Source of the DNA: Flavobacteriales bacterium | GTDB lineage: Bacteria > Bacteroidota > Bacteroidia > Flavobacteriales_D > Sanyastnellaceae | NCBI GenBank assembly: GCA_022447625.1 | Contig: JAKVAX010000004.1 | Span: 62,001-126,000, forward strand | DNA length: 64,000 bases | Direction of reading: 5' to 3' | Translations under genes and position numbers: made by a program | Part shown: positions 45,077 to 54,437 of the stretch, in pieces | Layout of the letters: each line of letters opens with the position of its first letter | Position numbering within the stretch: position 1 is the first letter of the stretch | The notes under the pieces: generated by a model | What the model saw: only the letters and a program-made list of their open reading frames with translations | Database searches by the model: none | What the model was told of the DNA's origin: nothing

Positions 45077-48000
45077 ATGAAAAGAATACTAACTGTGCTA
45101 TTGCTACTATGTTCAGGTGTGACTGCATTCTCGCAGGCGACCGGCAACTTTACAATAGAAGTAGATCAGGTACATTACGGAATGGTCGGCGCTACAGACC
45201 TCAATGGCTACATCACCTACTCGGTGTACGCTGAATTCACCGATGAAGATGATTTCCTTTCAGCTCTTTATGGTCTGCTTCAAGCAGATGATCAGCCGGA
45301 TGATGAGGATATCTTTATGTATGGAGATGGAGACTTCTTCAATGAAGAACTCTTTGGAGGCTACATCGTGGGTGTGATATCAGATGGTGTTTGTGCTGGT
45401 TTCCCTGAAGCTTGTTATGATACATACTGGACCATCGGAGAGAGCTTTACATCTGATCCTGGAGAAACAAATATTGCGACCACAGTTCCTGCGTTTCTAG
45501 CAACTTCAGACCCTTCTGCTGAATTGATTGACGATGGTGTAATCTTCACATTGAACGGACAGCCGAATGGTTTCCCTGGTCCAGACTTACGCAACAAGAT
45601 TGCCCAGGTAACAACCAACGGTACAGAATTCACACTAGACTTTTGTATTCAGGTCTTCACTGCTGATGGAACTGAGCAGTTCCTTTGCCCAGATCCTCAG
45701 ACATTCTTCAATCCTTGTATTCAAAACCCATTTGACGTCACGCCAACGGTCACTGCTGACTTGCTATGTAACGGTGAACTCGCAACAGTTGAATTTGATC
45801 CAGGCGGCAACGGACCAGTTGATTGTCAACTATTCACTTACACGAATACGGACACAACGATTGTTTCGACCACAGTTGATGATTTCATTTACGAAGGCCT
45901 TGGTGAAGGAGACTACTTCGTGGTTTTCACAGACGAAGTTGGATGTATCGACACTACGGATGCTTTCGGATTCGTTGAACCTGAAGTTCTTGAATTGACA
46001 CTAAATCAAACTGCTGATAACCTTTGTTTCGGTGACGCTATCGCGGAATGGTGCCCAACGATCACAGGAGGTACAATCCCTTACAACATTGATTTGATCA
46101 ACCCAGATTCTTCAGTGGATTCATTCAATGATGGTGATTGCTTCTCTAACCTTGGTTGTATTGATGGACAAGGCGATTACACTGTAAACATTACTGATGA
46201 CAACGGATGTCAGGTATCAGAAGACATTTCAGTGACATGTCCTGAAGAGATTGTGATTGATGCTACGACGAGCCCAATCCTATGTAACGGACTAGAAACG
46301 GGGGCAGTCGAAGTAAATATTACTGGAGGTACTGGTGTATTGACACTAGACTTTACAGATCCAGATTTCAACTTTACTCCACAGGAGGCCCCAATTGATC
46401 TTACGATTTCTGATCTAGGTGCCGGTCAATACACGTTGACGATCACTGACGAAAACAACAGTCAAGAAACGCAAATCTTCGACTTAATAGAACCAGATGC
46501 ACTTGACGTGACATTCACAAGCACTGACATTGTGTGTTTTGGAGAGTGCAGCGGAGTGATTGAATTCATAGCTGACGGTGGGACAGGTCCTTTCGAACTA
46601 GTAGTAACTGACCTAGACGGAAACGTTGAGATCCCTACTGAACTTTGTGCCGGTGAGCATATTGCAACTGTATTTGACAACAACGATTGTCCTTTCATTG
46701 ACACGTTGACGATCACTGAGCCACCACAAATCGTATTTAATCTAGACACCACAAATGTGAGTTGTTTCGGAGCGAACGATGGTGAAATCTGTATTTCGAA
46801 CGTGACCGGTGGAACAGGGGTGGTGCAATGGCAGATTTCATCTCCGCCATCCGAAGCGACGGCTTTGGGTACTGAGCCTTGTTTCTCAATGCTACCAGCT
46901 GATACCTACACGATGAACTTCATCGATGATATTGGTTGTACGATTATTGTTGATGGTCTTATCATCATTGAACCAGACGAATTGATCATTGATGCTGTTG
47001 GAACAGATGTTACTTGTTTCGGACTTGACAACGGTATGATCGAAGTGAATGCTTCAGGTGGAACAGGCACCATCTCATTGACGAGCCCAGAGACACAAGA
47101 ACTCCCATTCACGATAGAGAACTTGGTACCTGGAAATGTCAACGTAGTCATCACAGATGAAACAGGATGTCAAGACAGCGTTGTCGTTGAGATTAATGAG
47201 CCACTTGAATTAACCGTTGTTCTGAACGGAACAACAGACATCTCTTGTGGTGACGATTGTGATGGTGCGGTTGATTTAGATATTTCTGGTGGGACTGGTG
47301 AGATAGCCTTGTTCCTAAACGATGTGCCATCTGTGCCAGTAGGACTTTGTGCTGGAGTCTACGAAGCGATTGTAGTTGATGAGAATCAGTGTCAAGACAC
47401 GGTTACATTCGAAATTGAAGAGCCAGACCCGGTAGAGTTCTCACTTTTGATTGAGCAAGTGACATGCACAGGTATGAATGACGGTTCAGCAGTAGCGGTT
47501 CCTTTTGGAGGAACTGGTAACCCTGCCAACTTTGAATTAACCTTCTTCCCCATAGATGCTGACGAAAACAACCTTTTCGAAGGAGAATATACTTACCAAG
47601 CGATCGATTCAGTAGGATGTGTATTCGATACAACCTTCTTTGTGACGGCTGAGATTGAAACTGATCTAAGTGTAACCATCTTCACGAGCCCAGTGACATG
47701 TTGGAATGAAGCAGATGGTACGGCCACTGCTGCCGTAACTGGAGGTACTGAGCCATTCACATTTGAATGGAACGATCCTGATATGCAGACTACCGCCACT
47801 GCGGTTGGACTTGCAGAAGAGGTGTACTCAGTAACTGTTAGCGACGGTGATGGATGTATTCTATCATTCTTCGCAGAAGTAGAACCAACTGTTGGATGTT
47901 TCTTTATCGCTGATGCCTTGACTCCAAACGGAGATGGTGCGAACGATGAATGGATCATTGGTGGTCTTGAATTCTTCCCGAATTCCCTCGTTCAAGTGTT

Positions 48001-48160
48001 CAACCGTTGGGGGCAACTACTATATGAATCTAAAGGATACTCAACCCCTTGGGATGGAACATGGAATGGAAACGCCTTACCAGTGGCAGACTACTACTAC
48101 GTGATCACGTATGATGAGTCGAAAGAACCGATTCTAGGAACAGTAACGATTAAATACTGA
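45077..48160 (+). CDS. SprB-like repeat adhesin with CHU_C/T9SS type B domain
   Basis: 1027 residues from ATG 45077 (signal peptide cut near FS-QATG). An N-terminal domain of about 200 residues (IEVDQVHYG, SVYAEFTDEDDFLSALYG, YWTIGESF) is followed by about ten SprB-type beta repeats. Each has the phrase TC-F/W-G-x-x-DG, then GGTG, then VTDxxGC and an EP boundary. The CHU_C sorting domain is residues 945-1027 (FIADALTPNGDGANDEW). SprB is the mobile gliding adhesin of Flavobacterium; this shorter relative is directly followed by sprF, as expected for a T9SS-dependent adhesin. Exact dispersed 13-mer at 46036-46048. Confidence 0.87.
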   Translation: MKRILTVLLLLCSGVTAFSQATGNFTIEVDQVHYGMVGATDLNGYITYSVYAEFTDEDDFLSALYGLLQADDQPDDEDIFMYGDGDFFNEELFGGYIVGVISDGVCAGFPEACYDTYWTIGESFTSDPGETNIATTVPAFLATSDPSAELIDDGVIFTLNGQPNGFPGPDLRNKIAQVTTNGTEFTLDFCIQVFTADGTEQFLCPDPQTFFNPCIQNPFDVTPTVTADLLCNGELATVEFDPGGNGPVDCQLFTYTNTDTTIVSTTVDDFIYEGLGEGDYFVVFTDEVGCIDTTDAFGFVEPEVLELTLNQTADNLCFGDAIAEWCPTITGGTIPYNIDLINPDSSVDSFNDGDCFSNLGCIDGQGDYTVNITDDNGCQVSEDISVTCPEEIVIDATTSPILCNGLETGAVEVNITGGTGVLTLDFTDPDFNFTPQEAPIDLTISDLGAGQYTLTITDENNSQETQIFDLIEPDALDVTFTSTDIVCFGECSGVIEFIADGGTGPFELVVTDLDGNVEIPTELCAGEHIATVFDNNDCPFIDTLTITEPPQIVFNLDTTNVSCFGANDGEICISNVTGGTGVVQWQISSPPSEATALGTEPCFSMLPADTYTMNFIDDIGCTIIVDGLIIIEPDELIIDAVGTDVTCFGLDNGMIEVNASGGTGTISLTSPETQELPFTIENLVPGNVNVVITDETGCQDSVVVEINEPLELTVVLNGTTDISCGDDCDGAVDLDISGGTGEIALFLNDVPSVPVGLCAGVYEAIVVDENQCQDTVTFEIEEPDPVEFSLLIEQVTCTGMNDGSAVAVPFGGTGNPANFELTFFPIDADENNLFEGEYTYQAIDSVGCVFDTTFFVTAEIETDLSVTIFTSPVTCWNEADGTATAAVTGGTEPFTFEWNDPDMQTTATAVGLAEEVYSVTVSDGDGCILSFFAEVEPTVGCFFIADALTPNGDGANDEWIIGGLEFFPNSLVQVFNRWGQLLYESKGYSTPWDGTWNGNALPVADYYYVITYDESKEPILGTVTIKY

Positions 48161-48167
48161 TCTGGCC

Positions 48168-49121
48168 ATGAAAAAGATTTTACTACTACTCGCTGTATTT
48201 TTCTTGGCTAGCCTAGGTGCCGAAGCCCAACAGCTTTCTAGAAGAACTCAATTCATCAATAATACATACTTGATGAATCCAGCTGTAGCTGGAACAAAGC
48301 TTTATTCACCAATCACGGTATCATACCGTAATCAGTGGGCAGGGTTTGATGGAGCACCGCAGACATATTTGTTGTCAGGTCACACCGGGCTTCCAAATCG
48401 AATTGGCGTAGGAGCGATTTTCTTCCACGATGATACTGGAGGTGCCATTAGCCGCACAGGAGCAGAGTTGACTGGTAGCTACCAGATCGATTTGAATAAC
48501 GAAGATGCTGTTTCTTTCGGTTTGAGTGCTGTGCTAAGCCAATTTGCTTTTGATGGCTCAGACTTGGAGGTATTTGATCAGAACGATCAAGCCCTCGTTG
48601 GAACTGCTGAGTCTACATTCAACTTTGATGCGAATTTTGGTATGATGGTATACGGACCAAATTACTTCTTCGGATTTAGTGTTCCACAACTCATCCAGAC
48701 GAAACTCGGTATCGATGGGTTCCTCGAAGATGAGAATCAGAATATTCGCCACTTCAACTTCATGGGGTCGTACTTGTACTACTTCAATGAGGATTTCTCG
48801 ATTCAGCCGTCTGTCTTGACAAAGTTCACAGGGTCTAGTCCAGTGCAATTGGATGTGCTCTTGAAAGCAGCCTACCAAGACATGGTATGGGCAGGTGTAA
48901 CTTATCGTCACAACGATGCTGTTGCCCTCTCCGTAGGATACGAATATGACCGTTATGCGGTAGCGTATTCATATGATATCACAACGTCTGACGCAGCGAA
49001 CCTATCGCCGCATACACACGAGATTTCATTATCATACTACATCCCAAGAGCGGGACGGGGATTCTCTGAAAAATCACTTCTCGGAAAGCGTATCCTTTCA
49101 CGTCGCCGCGTCGTTAAGTGA
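48168..49121 (+). CDS. PorP/SprF family type IX secretion membrane protein
   Basis: 317 residues. Signal peptide (to AEA-QQ), then the PorP/SprF outer-membrane domain: RTQFINNTYLMNPAVAGTK, SYRNQWAGFDGAPQTYLLSGH and IGVGAIFFHDDTGG. SprF is needed for secretion of SprB in Flavobacterium, and SprF-like genes usually sit just after the adhesin they serve. It begins 7 nt after the SprB-like gene, so the two are almost surely co-transcribed. It would be the dedicated partner of that adhesin. Confidence 0.92.
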   Translation: MKKILLLLAVFFLASLGAEAQQLSRRTQFINNTYLMNPAVAGTKLYSPITVSYRNQWAGFDGAPQTYLLSGHTGLPNRIGVGAIFFHDDTGGAISRTGAELTGSYQIDLNNEDAVSFGLSAVLSQFAFDGSDLEVFDQNDQALVGTAESTFNFDANFGMMVYGPNYFFGFSVPQLIQTKLGIDGFLEDENQNIRHFNFMGSYLYYFNEDFSIQPSVLTKFTGSSPVQLDVLLKAAYQDMVWAGVTYRHNDAVALSVGYEYDRYAVAYSYDITTSDAANLSPHTHEISLSYYIPRAGRGFSEKSLLGKRILSRRRVVK

Positions 49122-49129
49122 TTTGGCAG

Positions 49130-49137
49130 TATCTTTG
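49130..49137 (+). promoter_or_regulatory. -7 element TATCTTTG for the 49169 gene
   Basis: Perfect TAnnTTTG match 31 nt before the ATG, at the 3' end of the sprF gene; suggests the third gene of the cluster can be expressed separately. Confidence 0.45.
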
Positions 49138-49168
49138 CTATAACCTTGATGTAAAAAAACTTTCTATA

Positions 49169-49786
49169 ATGAAAAAACTGACAATTACACTTGTGGCTTT
49201 TCTATTGACCGTGGCTGCTTCAGCTCAGTTCGTGCGAATTGAAGTAGAAGAGGTAGCAAACAGTGGGAAGGTTCCTGGAACTACTTACCGCGTTTATGCA
49301 GTCCTAGAAAGCCCGAATGATTTGATTATGGCGGTGTTCGGAGAAGAAGAGAATCCGGTGCGTATCGAAAGTACAAAGTCATTCTACCAACACCCGAATG
49401 GGGGAGCACTATCCAACGATTTGATGCGCTTTGAAGTTCAGCAAGATTCTAAACTAGCCTTTGATTCATGGTTGACAATCGGTTCTGAAGACAACTACAA
49501 CAACTACTTGATGCCTTTCTTAGTTGACAGCGTTGAGCTTAAGAAGTTTGAGTCAGGAGAGGCCTTCGTAACAAAGACAAGTGCTTGGTTCGCTACTCCA
49601 GATCGTCGTCAGACATTGGCTGATAGTAAAGGACGTGTACTGTTGATGCAATTGACAACAGAAGGAAAGATCTCGGGAACAATCAACCTTCAAGGAAGAA
49701 CGAAAGCAGTTCGCGATCCACAAGGAAACATCGTTTCAGGAAACGAAAACTTTGAAGTTCGTGGAATCCGCTTCTCAGCAGGCTGA
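49169..49786 (+). CDS. Secreted protein sharing the adhesin N-terminal domain
   Basis: 205 residues from ATG 49169 (signal peptide to ASA-QF). The mature part lines up by eye with the N-terminal domain of the SprB-like adhesin two genes upstream: IEVEEVANSG versus IEVDQVHYG, TYRVYAVLESPNDLIMAVFGEE versus the SVYAEFTDEDD stretch, and FDSWLTIGSEDN versus the TYWTIGES stretch. It has no sorting domain. The role is unknown; a periplasmic or surface partner of the adhesin/SprF pair is my inference. It ends at a GNRA-loop terminator. Confidence 0.75.
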   Translation: MKKLTITLVAFLLTVAASAQFVRIEVEEVANSGKVPGTTYRVYAVLESPNDLIMAVFGEEENPVRIESTKSFYQHPNGGALSNDLMRFEVQQDSKLAFDSWLTIGSEDNYNNYLMPFLVDSVELKKFESGEAFVTKTSAWFATPDRRQTLADSKGRVLLMQLTTEGKISGTINLQGRTKAVRDPQGNIVSGNENFEVRGIRFSAG

Positions 49787-49808
49787 TATCCGAACTCTAT
49801 AGATATCG

Positions 49809-49835
49809 AAAAACCCCGCGAAAGCGGGGTTTTTT
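49809..49835 (+). terminator. Terminator after the adhesin cluster
   Basis: AAAAACCCCGC (49809-49819), GAAA tetraloop, GCGGGGTTTTT (49824-49834) and T-run. It also serves the convergent msrB gene. Confidence 0.85.
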
Positions 49836-49854
49836 ATTCAAAAAATTCTCATTC

Positions 49855-50385
49855 TCATTCTTCCTCTGTCGCCGATATCTTCGGCTCGGGATCACTTGGA
49901 ACAAAGTCTAATGAGACGCTATTGATGCAGTAGCGTAATCCTGTTGGACGAGGTCCATCAGCGAATACATGGCCTAAGTGTCCTTCACAACGGTTACACA
50001 CCACTTCAGTACGAGACATGCCATAGCTGTTGTCTATGTGCTCTCCTACATTTCCATCTGCTACAGGTTCATAGAAACTTGGCCAACCCGTCCCTGACTT
50101 AAATTTCGTTTCGCTTTCGAACAGCTCAAGTCCGCAAGCTGCACAGCAGTAGGTACCGTTTCCGTTGTGGTTCCAGTAGTCTCCAGTAAAGGCTCTTTCA
50201 GTTCCTTGTTCGCGCAGCACATGAAATTCCTCGTCTGAAAGCTCAGCTCGCCATTCGGCATCTGTCTTTTCAATCTTTTCGCCGTCGTAGGCTTTGCTTG
50301 GAGTGGGCTGTTGTTGCATGTCGCCCTGTGCACATGCCGTCATTGTGATCATTGGCACAATGAGGTAAAACATCCATTTAGTCAT
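49855..50385 (-). CDS. msrB: Peptide-methionine (R)-S-oxide reductase, lipoprotein
   Basis: 176 residues. Lipoprotein signal with lipobox TMTAC; MsrB domain with two zinc CxxC pairs (CCAACG and CNRCEGH), the [11 protein letters not shown] active-site segment and the resolving/catalytic region [11 protein letters not shown] carrying the catalytic Cys. It repairs oxidised methionine in envelope proteins. The start lies 10 bp after the uvrA stop on the same strand, so it may be the last gene of a uvrA-msrB unit. Confidence 0.93.
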   Translation of the reverse strand: MTKWMFYLIVPMITMTACAQGDMQQQPTPSKAYDGEKIEKTDAEWRAELSDEEFHVLREQGTERAFTGDYWNHNGNGTYCCAACGLELFESETKFKSGTGWPSFYEPVADGNVGEHIDNSYGMSRTEVVCNRCEGHLGHVFADGPRPTGLRYCINSVSLDFVPSDPEPKISATEEE

Positions 50386-50395
50386 ACTGCCTTAA

Positions 50396-53230
50396 TTAGT
50401 TCAATTTTTCAGCGATGAACTGCGCGGTAAGCGATTCTTCGTGGTTAGCCAATTGTTGTGGGGTGCCGCAAAAAACGAGTTCTCCACCGTTGACTCCACC
50501 ATCAGGACCTAGATCTATCACCCAGTCAGCACCTTTGATTACATCGGTGTTGTGCTCTATAACAATCAAGGAGTGACCTTGTTTGATAAGAGCCTGGAAG
50601 GCATCTAACAGTTTCTTGACATCATAAAAGTGAAGACCGGTCGTAGGTTCGTCAAATATGAACAAGGTGTGTTCCTGACGATCTCCTTTGGCAAGGAAGG
50701 AGGCTAACTTGATTCGTTGGGCTTCACCACCACTTAAAGTGCTGCTGCTTTGTCCTAATCCGAGATAACCTAATCCTACTTCCTGTACCGGCAATAACTT
50801 CTGCACGAGGCGTCTGCTATCTGCACGCTTATCATCTTCACCAAAGAAAGCGATAGCTTCGTCTACAGTCATCTCGAGAATATCACTAATTGACTTGTTT
50901 CGGTAGTTAACTTCGAGGATCTCATCTTTGTACCGTTTCCCTTTACAGACGTCGCATTGCAGCTTTATGTCTGCCATGAACTGCATCTCAATTGTCACTA
51001 AACCTTCACCTTCACAATTGTCGCATCTTCCTCCAGCAACATTAAAACTGAAGTGTGCTGGTTTATACCCACGTACTTTTGAGATCTGTTGAGAAGAGAA
51101 TAGGCTTCGAATTTCATCGAAGGCCTTCACATAAGTCACAGGGTTACTTCGTGAAGACTTTCCAATTGGATTCTGATCGACATACTCAACGGCTTTAATC
51201 GTCTGCACATCGCCAACCATTCCATCCATTTGGCCCATGCGATCGCTGAAGTCGCCTAGCGCTCTTCGTACGGCAGGATAGAGCAGGTCACTGACTAAGG
51301 TTGATTTTCCTGAACCGCTCACCCCGCTTACCACGGTCAAGGTGTGCAAAGGGAAGTCGACAGTAATGTTCTTTAGATTATTTTCTCTAGCTCCTTTGAT
51401 CGTCAATTTGTCTGTCCATTTTCTCGCCTTCGGCGGAATAGGAATCTTTGCTCTGCCAGTAAGGTACTGTGATGTAAGGGAATCCGAAGTCAGTAAGGCT
51501 TGGTGATCTCCTTCAAATACAATCTCACCACCGAATGTTCCGGCATATGGACCAATATCAATGAGGTGGTCAGCCGCTTCCATGATTTCTTCATCGTGTT
51601 CAACGACAATGACTGTGTTTCCTAAATCACGAAGTGACTTCAAGACTTTAATCAAACGTTGCGTGTCGCGCGGATGAAGACCAATACTCGGTTCATCGAG
51701 GATGTACATGCTTCCAACCAAGCTACTACCTAGACAAGTAGAGAGGTTGATACGTTGACTTTCACCTCCAGAGAGAGTAGAGCTCAATCGGTTGAGCGTC
51801 AGGTATCCCAAACCAACATCACATAGATAGCCCAGACGATTACGTACTTCAATAAGCAAGCGTTCCGCGATAGCGGCATCAGTAGGCCCCAAAGTCATTG
51901 CGTTAAAGAATTCAAGGAGCTGATCGCAAGGCATGACAACCAACTCCGAAATAGAAGTGCCGTTGATCTTTACATAGTTCGCATCTTTTCGCAGTCTGGT
52001 GCCCTTACATTCAGGACAAGTCGTTCTTCCGCGATAGCGACTTAACATAACGCGGTATTGAATCTTATAGCTCTTTTCTTCTAGGTATTTGAAGAAGGCA
52101 TTTAAGCCTTTGAAGTATTTGTTACCCGTCCACAGTAATTCTTGTTGTTCTTGAGTAAGCTCATGGTACGGACGATGAATAGGGAAGTCAAATTCTCTGG
52201 CGTTTCTTACCAGTTTGTCTTTCCAGGCCGACATCTTATCGCCTTTCCAACAAACAACTGCATCATCGTAGATTGAGAGACTCTTATTTGGGATAACAAG
52301 GTCTTCGTCGATCCCAATCACCTGTCCGAAACCTTCACAGCGCTTACAGGCTCCAATAGGGTTGTTGAACGAAAAGAAGTTCGGACTAGGTTCTTCGAAG
52401 GTCAATCCGTCTAACTCGAAACGGTTATTGAATTCACGTTCGATTTCTTCTTTGCCATTGAATACTAAAAGTAGGCACTCACCACTCCCTTCGAAGAATG
52501 CACTCTCCGCAGAGTCTGCAAGTCGTACATGATGCTCTTGAGTATCTGAATAACTCAAGCGATCAACTACAATCTCTAAGGTGTCTTTGGGTTTGATCTC
52601 CGCTGCTATGTCTTTGTCTAAGCGTTTAACCTCGCCGTTGACACGAATTCTGGAAAACCCTTGTTGAAGCAGCACCTCAGCCTGCTTGGCCTTCGATCGT
52701 TCTTTCGATGGTGTAACAGGTGCCATCAGCATGTAGCGCGTTCCTTCCTCGAATTGAGATAGGTAGCTGCGGATATCTGCGACGGTATGACGCTTCACCT
52801 GTTCACCTGAGATTGGAGAGAAGGTCTTACCAATACGAGCGTACAACAGCTTGATGTAATCATAGATTTCTGTGGAGGTTCCCACTGTAGAACGAGAACT
52901 ACGGCTAGTGACCTTTTGCTCAATCGCAACCGCAGGGGAGATACCTTCAATTGAATCAACTTCTGGTTTATCTAATCGGCCCAGGAATTGACGGGCATAC
53001 GATGAAAGGCTTTCAACATACCTGCGCTGACCTTCAGCATAAAGTGTATCAAAGGCCAATGATGATTTTCCAGAGCCCGAAAGGCCGGTAATCACCACCA
53101 TTTTGTTCCTTGGAATGGCCAAGGAGACATCCTTGAGGTTGTGCATTTTTGCCCCTCGGATGATGATATTCTTCTTCGGATCCAGCGCGTCTAACGCGGA
53201 GTCTACACTTTTTATCATTGATTCACTCAT
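50396..53230 (-). CDS. uvrA: Excinuclease ABC subunit A
   Basis: 944 residues, the damage-recognition ATPase of nucleotide excision repair. Two ABC modules: Walker [10 protein letters not shown] near 49-57 and GVSGSGKST in the second half, each with LSGGE signatures ([22 protein letters not shown]). Zinc-finger Cys pairs are [25 protein letters not shown] and CDVCKGKRY. Two exact copies of the dispersed 13-mer lie in it, at 51863-51875 and 52027-52039, read in two different frames. Divergent from the sigma-factor gene. Confidence 0.96.
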   Translation of the reverse strand: MSESMIKSVDSALDALDPKKNIIIRGAKMHNLKDVSLAIPRNKMVVITGLSGSGKSSLAFDTLYAEGQRRYVESLSSYARQFLGRLDKPEVDSIEGISPAVAIEQKVTSRSSRSTVGTSTEIYDYIKLLYARIGKTFSPISGEQVKRHTVADIRSYLSQFEEGTRYMLMAPVTPSKERSKAKQAEVLLQQGFSRIRVNGEVKRLDKDIAAEIKPKDTLEIVVDRLSYSDTQEHHVRLADSAESAFFEGSGECLLLVFNGKEEIEREFNNRFELDGLTFEEPSPNFFSFNNPIGACKRCEGFGQVIGIDEDLVIPNKSLSIYDDAVVCWKGDKMSAWKDKLVRNAREFDFPIHRPYHELTQEQQELLWTGNKYFKGLNAFFKYLEEKSYKIQYRVMLSRYRGRTTCPECKGTRLRKDANYVKINGTSISELVVMPCDQLLEFFNAMTLGPTDAAIAERLLIEVRNRLGYLCDVGLGYLTLNRLSSTLSGGESQRINLSTCLGSSLVGSMYILDEPSIGLHPRDTQRLIKVLKSLRDLGNTVIVVEHDEEIMEAADHLIDIGPYAGTFGGEIVFEGDHQALLTSDSLTSQYLTGRAKIPIPPKARKWTDKLTIKGARENNLKNITVDFPLHTLTVVSGVSGSGKSTLVSDLLYPAVRRALGDFSDRMGQMDGMVGDVQTIKAVEYVDQNPIGKSSRSNPVTYVKAFDEIRSLFSSQQISKVRGYKPAHFSFNVAGGRCDNCEGEGLVTIEMQFMADIKLQCDVCKGKRYKDEILEVNYRNKSISDILEMTVDEAIAFFGEDDKRADSRRLVQKLLPVQEVGLGYLGLGQSSSTLSGGEAQRIKLASFLAKGDRQEHTLFIFDEPTTGLHFYDVKKLLDAFQALIKQGHSLIVIEHNTDVIKGADWVIDLGPDGGVNGGELVFCGTPQQLANHEESLTAQFIAEKLN

Positions 53231-53532
53231 GAAAGATCAAGGTCAACTGTGAATAGGTTGTCAAGGTCTGAAATGCTTGTCAATTGTACAATTCAGCTAG
53301 GGGAGTGTTATCCCCGTTAAAAGATTTTAACAGGTGGAAAGTCTAAAAAGTTTGGAGGGTTCCAATAAAATTGACTTACCTTTAGGGAAGACTTAGCAAT
53401 AATTGTATTTAAGTCGACGTTATTATTCAAACCTCTAAAACAGGGACACTATAGATACACCTTTACTCTGAATTATTTTTTGTTAGGAAGGCGCTTTAGG
53501 GCGTTGATGTTTAATATAAAGAGTGAGGTAGT
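53231..53532. other. Divergent intergenic region uvrA / sigma factor
   Basis: 302 bp with no reading frame worth calling. It carries a candidate plus-strand promoter: TTG at 53352-53354 and TACCTTTA at 53377-53384, 22 nt apart, leaving a leader of about 145 nt before the sigma-factor ATG. Confidence 0.4.
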
Positions 53533-54120
53533 ATGCGAGCTAAACAAATCCCTGACCGCGAACTTGTACGATCGTACATCGCAGGTAAAAATGAAGCCTT
53601 TGAGATTCTTTTGAACCGACACCGTCAACAGGTGTTCACGAAGATCTTTATGCTGGTTAAAGACCACGACGTGGCTAACGACATTTTCCAAGACACATTT
53701 ATTAAAGTGATTAACACCTTGCGTTCTGGTCGCTATAATGAAGAAGGTAAATTCCTTCCTTGGGTACTCCGTATCGCACACAACCTTTCTATCGATCATT
53801 TTCGGAAAGGAAGAAAGATGCCAGCCGTGAGGAGTGACGAAAACAACGACGTTTTCGCAACCATCCAAAACGACGAAATGCACGTCGAAGATCAAATGGT
53901 ATGGGATCAAACCTTGAATGATGTGAAGTCTCTGCTTCAATACTTGCCTGAAGAGCAACGTGAGGTAGTACTTATGCGTCACTACTACGGAATGAGCTTC
54001 AAGGAGATTGCAGAAACAAATGATATTTCGATCAACACGGCCCTCGGTCGTATGCGCTATGCGTTGATCAACTTGCGTAAAATCATGGAAAAGAAGAACA
54101 TCGTGCTCACGCTCGATTAA
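53533..54120 (+). CDS. ECF-type RNA polymerase sigma factor
   Basis: 195 residues. Sigma region 2 (EILLNRHRQQVFTKIFMLVK, DIFQDTFIKVINTL, LPWVLRIAHNLSIDHFRKGRK) and region 4 (LPEEQREVVLMRHYYGMSFKEIAE, SINTALGRMRYALINLRK). No anti-sigma factor with a membrane segment is next to it; the downstream gene is a 70-residue soluble protein. The target regulon is unknown. The 302-bp divergent gap to uvrA suggests independent control. Confidence 0.92.
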   Translation: MRAKQIPDRELVRSYIAGKNEAFEILLNRHRQQVFTKIFMLVKDHDVANDIFQDTFIKVINTLRSGRYNEEGKFLPWVLRIAHNLSIDHFRKGRKMPAVRSDENNDVFATIQNDEMHVEDQMVWDQTLNDVKSLLQYLPEEQREVVLMRHYYGMSFKEIAETNDISINTALGRMRYALINLRKIMEKKNIVLTLD

Positions 54121-54196
54121 AAAATCCTTGCTCTATGCAATAAGTCTTAGATGAAGCCGTTGTACAAATGGAATCCTAAATAATCCATTTGAGCCT

Positions 54197-54409
54197 ATGC
54201 AGGACTTTACACTTGATGATCTATCACATTTTGCAAAACACGAACGCCGGTTGATCCAGGAAATCTTTAATATTGAAGATACAGTGGATAAGCAGGAAGT
54301 AGTAAGCGGACCAAGCGATGAGAGCATCTCTCGTATCATTGCTTACAACAAAGCATTGTCGGTCCGAAAAGGAACAAAGATTAAGCATTATCAGTTATTG
54401 CTGAACTAA
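54197..54409 (+). CDS. Small soluble protein downstream of the sigma factor
   Basis: 70 residues, mostly helical and charged: FTLDDLSHFAKHERRLIQEIF, then a Ser/Glu-rich turn and ISRIIAYNKALSVRKGTK. It starts 76 bp after the ECF sigma gene and ends at a shared terminator, so the two probably form one transcript. It could bind the sigma factor, but there is no recognisable anti-sigma motif. Confidence 0.65.
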   Translation: MQDFTLDDLSHFAKHERRLIQEIFNIEDTVDKQEVVSGPSDESISRIIAYNKALSVRKGTKIKHYQLLLN

Positions 54410-54411
54410 TG

Positions 54412-54437
54412 AAAGCCCCGTGCTTGCGGGGCTTTTT
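54412..54437 (+). terminator. Terminator after the sigma-factor unit
   Basis: AAAGCCCCG (54412-54420) / CGGGGCTTT (54427-54435) with T-run; the convergent nuclease gene ends at 54436. Confidence 0.8.
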
